From NCBI GenBank assembly GCA_022225965.2, contig JAKJXP020000213.1, forward strand, positions 1 through 17,707: a stretch of 17,707 nucleotides of DNA. The letters are read 5' to 3'. Shown here piece after piece: positions 11,726 through 17,707 of this stretch. Made by a program: the position numbers and the translations under genes. The notes beneath the pieces are model-generated. The model had not been told where the DNA came from and did no database searches. It was given only the letters and a program-made list of their open reading frames with translations. Source of the stretch: Diatrype stigma (taxonomy: Eukaryota > Ascomycota > Sordariomycetes > Xylariales > Diatrypaceae). Position 1 is the first letter of the stretch. Every line of letters begins with the position of its first letter.

Positions 11726-12153
11726 TTATCTGTTGTGTTGCTCTTTCGAGCGTAATCTCTGCCCATGGCCAGTTCTCTGATGTTCGCCTGCCCTTAGCGC
11801 GACCCCCTTTTCATTCCGGAATAGTGACTACCTAGTGCTCTCATGTGGAAAGGGGTACTGTTATTGCATAGCTGATTAATCAGATCCAAGCATATTGGGG
11901 CTACATCTCTCGGCGAGGGTGATAATATTAGTTGATAATGACTGCTTGATAGGAAACCATCTCCATCGCTTTCGTTCCCATATTCACAAGATATATCCCA
12001 AAATCGGTTCCTGCCGTTCTGCATATCCTATGAGTTGCAAATCGAAACAACTGCAAAAGATCTCCAAACATGAGTCAGCTTTCACAAAGAAGTACATAGA
12101 CGACGCATACATACCATTATAGGTCCTCAAAATACTGTAAGAAATCGTACATC

Positions 12154-14875
12154 TCAAATCCAAGTGGGGGGTCCAAAAGTATCCCCTTCAGCCACCGTAT
12201 CGAGGGGCATCTCTTGCCCATCGGCAGTCATGCTCGCGATATTGTTGCCCCACCAGTCCAACACTACGCCTGGATAGGTCAGGCAGAAAAAGACTAGGAA
12301 CGTCGTGATGGCGAGCGCAGAATCGAGGGCCGCCGACAACAGGTAGTTGTACTTGCTCCACCAGGCGCGGTATCGGCGCTTGATCACCAGGTTGAAAGCG
12401 AGGCCAACGATACCCCACGAAATGTAGTTCGCCGCCGTGGCCGGTGGGATCGACGACGTCGAAGCGAAGATCACTGGCGTGTGGATCTGCGAGTAAAGAA
12501 GAGTCAGCTTACGTTCGTATCTCTTCGATAATATCCTACTGCAATCATTTCTCTCAGAGTATGTGACTTCCCAAGGGAGAGATTTTCGAGTTCCGTAATG
12601 GGTTTGGGTATGTATATCTTACCTTCTTCAGGATCTTGTTCTGGGGAAACTTCTTCGAAAGCAGGAAAATGATGATGGGCAGCACGGCGCCGATCAAGAA
12701 AAACCAGAGCATGCTGTTATACATAGACCCGGGCTTGAATAGCTTGCTGGGGCCTATAAGCCCCCAGAAAATGGCGTTCGCTGCGTACCCGCTGGCCAAA
12801 GGGCAAGTAAACTGAGGGAGAAATGTTAGCAAGTCAAGATTACATTCCGCTTGTGCCATGTGTGCGGTGCATGCAGCCTTACGCTATTCACGGCCTCTTT
12901 GGTGCAGATGCCTTCGACGTTACCCATGGCCCAGATATTCACGCCTGTCTGCACAACCCAGGATATGACGATGCTCAGGCACTGGGCCGTGAAGGTGATC
13001 CGCGGGGGAATCTTCATGTAGTGGCCGGTCTTCATGGACTGGACGTAGCCCAGGCCCTGGAAGGTGGCCACCAGCGTGAAGACCTTGAAGACGACGTTGT
13101 TCACCATGTTGCCGGGCCAGATGAACCCGGCCACGAGGGCGGACAGCACGCCGGTGTTGATGGTCTGGTTCGTAGTGGCCTTCATCAGCCCGATCGGCAG
13201 CAGCAGGACGACGTTGATCAGGATCGAGATGACCAGGCCCCACCAGGGGAGGTGGGTGTCGTAGACGTAGAGGAACGCGACACTGACGCCGAATATGGCG
13301 GCGAAAATGCAGCCGTACCACCACTCGGGCACGGGCTTGTATGCGCGCATCATGATCCCGTGGATGTCCTCGTCCTTCCCCTCCTCGCGCCTGAAGGCCG
13401 CCTTGAACGCGTCCCACAGCAGGGTGCGGTGATACAAGGCGGTATGGACGAGGATCGACGTGATGGAGGCGAAGCCCAGCCCGTACGACAGCACCGAGGT
13501 CGTCGACAAGAAGACGGGCGAGTACGCGGCGTACGCCTCGTCGTTGATGCTGTAGTCCGGGTTCATCACTCGCGTGGTGTTGAAGGCGGCGCCGGTGTTG
13601 TCGAACGTGCCGGACGAGGAGAAGGGGAAATAGCGACCGTACCAGACGTTCTGCCAGTGCAGAGCCGGCGAGACGACCCAGAGGAAGAACACGCTGCCCA
13701 CGAGGACGTTGACGATGGCCCAGGACGGCACGACCAGCGGCGAGGACAGGTACCCGGAGATCTGGTTCCAGTCGAGCGTGAGGGGGAGCAGGTCCATGCC
13801 CGAGGTGGCGCCGAAGACCTGGTTAAGGGTGACGTCCTGGGGGCGGATCCAGGTGACGAAGGCGAAGGTGGTTAGCGAGGTGAAGAGGAAGGTGGGGACG
13901 ACCTGCCAGCACGAGGCAACCAGCACGGCGAGCCAGAAGAACTTCATGCGGTGAACCTTCCAGCCGTTGGCGACCTGGTTCTGGAAGTTCGGGTCGTGGA
14001 AGCCGTAGATCATGGCGCAGGCCGGCAGCGCCCCCGGCCAGAGGCAGAAGGCCGGCCGCACCAGGAACCGGTGGAACATGCCGGCGAACCCGAAGCTCAG
14101 CGCCTGCGTCGTGAGCAGGAACATGAACCGGAACCCGGCGCTGATCGGGATGCCGAGGAACTTGTCGAAGGCGACGTAGACGTCGGACGCGAGGGACCCG
14201 TTGTCGAAGGCCGACACCAGCGTCGTCATGATGGACGTGATGGTGTGCTCCTTGTAGTTGAACGGGCCCGGGTTCAGCGTGAACTGCCATCCGAAGAGGC
14301 TGTACCGCGTCGTCGGAAGCACGCGCGCCATGAAGTGCCCCACGGGAAGCGTTATGATGATCACCAGGTTGGAAGTCAAGAATACTACACGCCGTGGTCA
14401 GGACACCCCATCTTCAGTTGGAGATTCATTGGCGGGGCGAGTAAAAACATACTGGGCGGCGAATGCAGCTGGAAGAACTGCAATATGCCGGAGAATAGCA
14501 ACGTCGAGACGATTCCCAGGAACCATGCCCTGAACGTGCTCACGGGCATGTCAGGATCGTCGACCGGCGGCACGATCGCTCTGACTTCCGCGTACGGACT
14601 TTGAAATGGAAACGATGCAAGTCAGCCAGTCTCATACTGTAGTTCATGGATCGACTCATTGGATAGGCAAATAAAATTATTGTCACGGAGAACGAAGCGA
14701 GTGAAACCTACGAGTTCTCAATTTGGCCATGTTGCAGCTCGGTATCATCCGCATCAGTGAGCTTCATCAAGTTGTCGCTCTCGACTTTCTTATAATCGCC
14801 ATCCCGGATGCCATCACCATCACCCGCCCCGATCGCAGAGACGGACGCGGCGGCGGGATCAGCCTTCTCGCTCAT
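12154..14875 (-). CDS. OPT-family oligopeptide transporter (fungal Isp4-like)
   Basis: Five exons, 14712-14875, 14453-14598, 12883-14384, 12623-12811 and 12154-12486, join to 777 residues; introns of 113, 68, 71 and 136 bases have good donors and branch sites (CTAAC before the third acceptor). The start has an ideal context (CCACCATGAG). An acidic cytosolic N-terminus of about 75 residues precedes the first membrane segment (about 76-97). Family signatures are NPGPFNYKEH (141-150), a YMKIPPR loop (559-565), a TCPLASGYAANAIFWGLIGP segment (from 606) and the C-terminal TFGPPTW. Many hydrophobic stretches agree with the 12-16 membrane helices of the family. OPT proteins import small peptides, or in some branches glutathione or metal chelates, with protons across the plasma membrane. 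Length is complete for a fungal member. Three GATAAG sites 220-290 bases upstream suggest control by nitrogen supply. A 350-codon frame on the plus strand here is a GC-rich shadow. Confidence 0.94.
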
Positions 14876-15093
14876 GGTGGAGCTAGAGGGTATACCTATT
14901 GACGGACGGATAATCCTTTGACTTGTTCGCAGTCGCTCCGGAATTGTCAGCTGGACTAGCAAGCAGTCCGAGTCCAATGGCAATGTCCTATAGGCTATGT
15001 GTCATGGCCTTTGCCTAGGTTGGTCAATCCAGAAAGAAGCCCCCGACCGCGACCACGCGCTGCTGTTGGCGCTGGCGTTATTATGGCGACACC

Positions 15094-15165
15094 CGATAAG
15101 CCGTACAATGTTTCCTCTTTCGGGATCCATGTCGACTTATCGGCTCGCTGTCAGTTGCCCTTATC
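15094..15165. promoter_or_regulatory. Cluster of three GATA-factor sites upstream of the OPT transporter
   Basis: CGATAAG lies at 15094-15100 on the plus strand; CGATAAG and AGATAAG read on the minus strand at 15136-15142 and 15160-15166. All three fit HGATAR, the recognition sequence of the fungal nitrogen regulators AreA/NIT2. They fall within about 72 bases, 220-290 bases before the transporter start codon. Clustered sites are the arrangement that normally gives response to nitrogen limitation, and peptide import fits that control. Binding itself is inferred. Confidence 0.55.
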
Positions 15166-16060
15166 TAGTCTAGATTGCAGACTTGTTATTCTGTGGAGAA
15201 TCGTGAGATTCATATTGCTTGCAATGCTACCGTGAGTAAACGTCTTCCATATATGATTATGAAGTTGGCAGAAATGTCCGAATTGGCGCAATCCGTGACC
15301 GAAAGGGTGCAGTAGCAGTTTATAAGCACTGCATACGGTAGCAGATATCTGACGACAATCGATCGTGTGCTAATATGCATTGGTCTGTCTGCAGGTGGGC
15401 AAGAAGTGGAAATTGTTAACGCGCTTGACTGCACTGCGCATTGCAAGACCGAAAGTCGTCCTAAATTGCCCAGTCTAGCTAGTAAAGGCGCTCAGGCTTC
15501 GAGATGTTCGGGAATTGGGTGCCTAGGTAGTTAGTCATGCCCGTATTATGACCAGAACATATCATTTATATACCGTATTCAGCTTCATTATTCGATCGTC
15601 CCAGAAAGACAACAGACAGGATTCCGTAGGAAGTCGACTATCTTATACGAAGCAGACCTAATTCCGCCATAGCGTCATCGACTATCCGAGCGAATCCGGA
15701 GCTCACGTTGACGACGGGAGATCCCGTCGAAGCCTAAACAAGCCCCGTCACATCACCATGTTTCGCCCCTGACTATTACCCGCTAGTTAATTGCTTCTCA
15801 AAAAGGGGAGGCTTTGGTAAGGAGAATGCCCGCCCAGCGCACGCAAAGCTACGCCGCCAGTCACATGCTACCTGACACACTGCCAGACTAGCACCGCGGG
15901 CTGGGGCACTGAATCAATGATTTATGAGGACGATCTCATTGAGCATTGGCATCGATCGAACTGATCACCGAAACTCATCTATTGGTCAAATCAAACCCGC
16001 CCAGACAGATTGAAGTACCTTGACTTAGTCGACTTCATAAATCGCAGCTTGTAAGTTGTT

Positions 16061-16102
16061 CCGGAACGGATTCCGGGATTGCGGGGCTTCCGGAGGTCTC
16101 GG
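16061..16102. promoter_or_regulatory. Dense CGG/CCG triplet cluster, candidate Zn2Cys6-factor binding region
   Basis: Within 42 bases there are at least six CGG triplets, including a perfect inverted repeat CCGGAA-CGGA-TTCCGG (16061-16076), which contains CGG-N3-CCG, and a CGG-N5-CCG arrangement (16082-16092). Paired CGG triplets are the targets of fungal binuclear zinc-cluster factors. The target gene is uncertain: the transporter starts about 1.2 kb to the left, and a gene to the right would lie beyond the contig end. Confidence 0.4.
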
Positions 16103-17181
16103 AATTCTTTGGATCCATTCTAGCTCCCCCGGGTTATCGTGAAGTTAAGTCAAGCCCAGGCTTACTATGCCAAGGAGGTATTACAGACCGTAAGGATTAC
16201 CAGACTCGGTGAAACAATTCAGAAGAGTATTTTGATTTAATCAAACGCAACGAAGCCGTAATCTCATCAAATTAAACCAGACAACCCGTCAAACAAACTG
16301 CGTGAGCGTTGGTTTATTACCAACACCGGTGACTCCTACAGGATAGGAGGGCACGGCGCTATCATGTTCCAACATGCTGCGAGGGTGGGATACATATACT
16401 TACATCCGTCCACCAAGGCGACTCCTCTTCAGCCGAGGTTTGTTGCATGGCTCCATGTAGCACGCTTGACAAACAAGTGGGTTGTCTCTATTCCCAGAAT
16501 ATTCTAATTACCCTGCAACCAATTATTGCCGTGACCTCCAGCGACCCGTTCAGAATTAAGAGATGGATGTAATTGCTGAGTCATTGTAACGCCGATACTC
16601 TCTAGGAAGAATGGGATCAGCATTATGGCGGCTACTCAAAGGTCCTTTGGAATTTGTCGGCTTTAGTTGCAACACGCCAACCAGCACAATGAGTAAAATC
16701 GTAAGATGCCAGGTAATACCTTGGATGTTTTAATTTGGGTGGAAGCTTCAATATACCCCTTCAAACGCATTTCGGAGGTGTTTCTGAACCCAGTCATTCC
16801 ATATCTATAGGTCTGAGAACTCACCAGGAACAACTTGGTTCTGAAGGATGAGATGGAGCCTCATGGAGGATCGCTACCGCTTCCGAGTTTATGATAATTA
16901 AGGCGCAAACATGAGACAGAAGGGTGGCACTATCTAGCTGAAGAAGTCATGAATGCATGTTCAGTCCAGCAGGAGTCAGTAGTTTCCCGTGATGAAATGC
17001 ACCCAATGAATTCACGGGTCGACGATTTATGCAACATACGCAAATTCGTACACGACCAGCTCAGCGCTGCCTATTACACCATCCTCGCTACCCTTGATCG
17101 TCCGACTCTTTCCGGTCAATGCGCCCTTACCTGGTTATATCTACGATCAGCACTTCATTACGTAGCTTCTCGATCGCCTCT

Positions 17182-17362
17182 TACGAGGTCTGGCCCAGGG
17201 GTAGGCCTATGGTCGCTTGTGTCCTGAGGCAGATAATGGTGGAGGCGGAGTAGGTAAAGCGAGAATGTCGGTTGATAACGAGAACGAGGACGACGATGAG
17301 GATGCGGCTTGGAGCTGTGCTACGAGTTCGTCCTCGAAGGATATTATATTGTGTACAAGATA
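17182..17362 (+). other. Acidic coding-like stretch, possible exon of a gene cut by the contig end
   Basis: From just after a stop near 17204 one plus frame reads a glycine run, then MSVDNENEDDDEDAAW and a serine run before a stop at 17360-17362. Such acidic and serine runs are common in disordered parts of fungal nuclear proteins. An AG just upstream (in a CCCAG near 17200) could be an acceptor. No partner exon or family is recognisable, so it may be chance. Confidence 0.2.
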
Positions 17363-17662
17363 TTGAAGCGCGTTTGGAGAAGGTAGGTCAGTGGCCTGAT
17401 GGCGAGCAAGAGGTCTCCGAAGTTGAAGTGTTTAGCTCGGTATGCATAATGGGAATGTGATGATCGACGGGGAAGGGAAAGGGGCCAAGTGTGGCGTGCA
17501 CAAGGCGGTTTCGTTTCCCCATTGGTTATGGACTGATGGGGGGTGGCTGCCAGCCCCCCTTTTCTCCCTCGTTTAAACCTGTTGTTCATATAGTCGCTTA
17601 AGCGAAGCGAAGGTGGCTAGGCATACATAGTCTAGGCGTTGGACTAGTCTAGAACACAAACG

Positions 17663-17663
<1 letters not shown>

Positions 17664-17707
<44 letters not shown>
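17664..17707. repeat. Terminal poly(G) run, 44 bases, probable artefact
   Basis: The window ends in 44 uninterrupted G. This is not the TTAGGG-type telomere repeat of filamentous fungi. Runs like this at a contig edge usually come from no-signal base calls in two-colour sequencing or from a collapsed homopolymer, so the sequence beyond 17663 should not be trusted. Confidence 0.85.

Larger units (their letters stand above)
10256..12153. other. Intergenic region between the transporter and Old Yellow Enzyme genes
   Basis: The left part is the promoter of the minus-strand Old Yellow Enzyme gene; the right end is the 3' flank of the minus-strand transporter. It includes a 16-base C run (11052-11067) and a stretch at about 11384-11725 where both strands are open and the minus reading looks protein-like (separate entry). 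I see no complete gene. Confidence 0.5.
14876..17663. other. Upstream region of the transporter gene to the contig end; no complete gene seen
   Basis: About 2.8 kb without a convincing complete gene. The left part is the transporter promoter with three GATAAG sites. A CCTAGGTA element lies at 15522-15529 and a CGG/CCG cluster at 16061-16102. Near the right end, 17182-17362 has an acidic coding-like frame (separate entry), and a 92-codon plus frame at 16949-17227 has no recognisable motif. No tRNA or transposon ends were recognised. Confidence 0.5.

Noticed and set aside
12823..13875. 350-codon plus-strand frame
   Set aside because: It lies wholly opposite the third exon of the OPT transporter and has a charge-rich, repetitive composition (Asp/Arg/His/Gly) typical of the reverse strand of GC-rich coding DNA.
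17664..17707. Telomere at the right end
   Set aside because: The run is pure G with no TTAGGG units, unlike known filamentous fungal telomeres.

Overview
The window looks like the end of a contig from a filamentous ascomycete (Pezizomycotina, most likely a Sordariomycete; this is inferred from gene style, not from a search). Genes are monocistronic, with GC-rich exons, short introns (67-153 bases) carrying CTAAC/CTGAC-type branch sites, A at -3 before most start codons, and TATA-like elements 125-180 bases upstream. Intergenic DNA is less GC-rich. There are no bacterial-type operons, tRNAs, rRNAs or CRISPR arrays that I can see. The last 44 bases are an unbroken G run, which I read as a sequencing or assembly artefact at the contig edge.

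Layout. (1) 703-1920, minus: a two-exon NADP-dependent medium-chain reductase of the zinc-free leukotriene B4 12-hydroxydehydrogenase/alkenal reductase type, ending in a peroxisomal SRL tripeptide. (2) 3012-4226, minus: a single-exon metallo-beta-lactamase-fold hydrolase of the COG1237/DHPS-like type. (3) 6004-7638, plus: an intronless 544-residue protein I cannot identify, with a strongly basic C-terminal third and codon use unlike its neighbours. (4) 8422-10255, minus: a seven-exon class III (YqjM-like) Old Yellow Enzyme; joining its exons needs one GC-AG intron and a small last exon that single-frame reading misses. (5) 12154-14875, minus: a five-exon OPT-family oligopeptide transporter of 777 residues, preceded by three GATAAG sites typical of nitrogen regulation by AreA/NIT2 factors. 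The remaining 2.8 kb to the contig end has no convincing complete gene, but holds a dense CGG/CCG cluster of the Zn2Cys6-factor type and a short acidic coding-like stretch.

How the genes may relate. Two flavin/nicotinamide ene-reductase-type enzymes, an MBL hydrolase and a peptide-type transporter share a strand within 14 kb. Together they could form a loose xenobiotic or nutrient-scavenging neighbourhood, but no backbone synthase, P450 or pathway regulator is visible, so I do not call a biosynthetic cluster. I found no clearly new biological system. The points most worth a second look are the unidentified gene, the GC-AG intron, the SRL terminus and the nitrogen-type promoter of the transporter.
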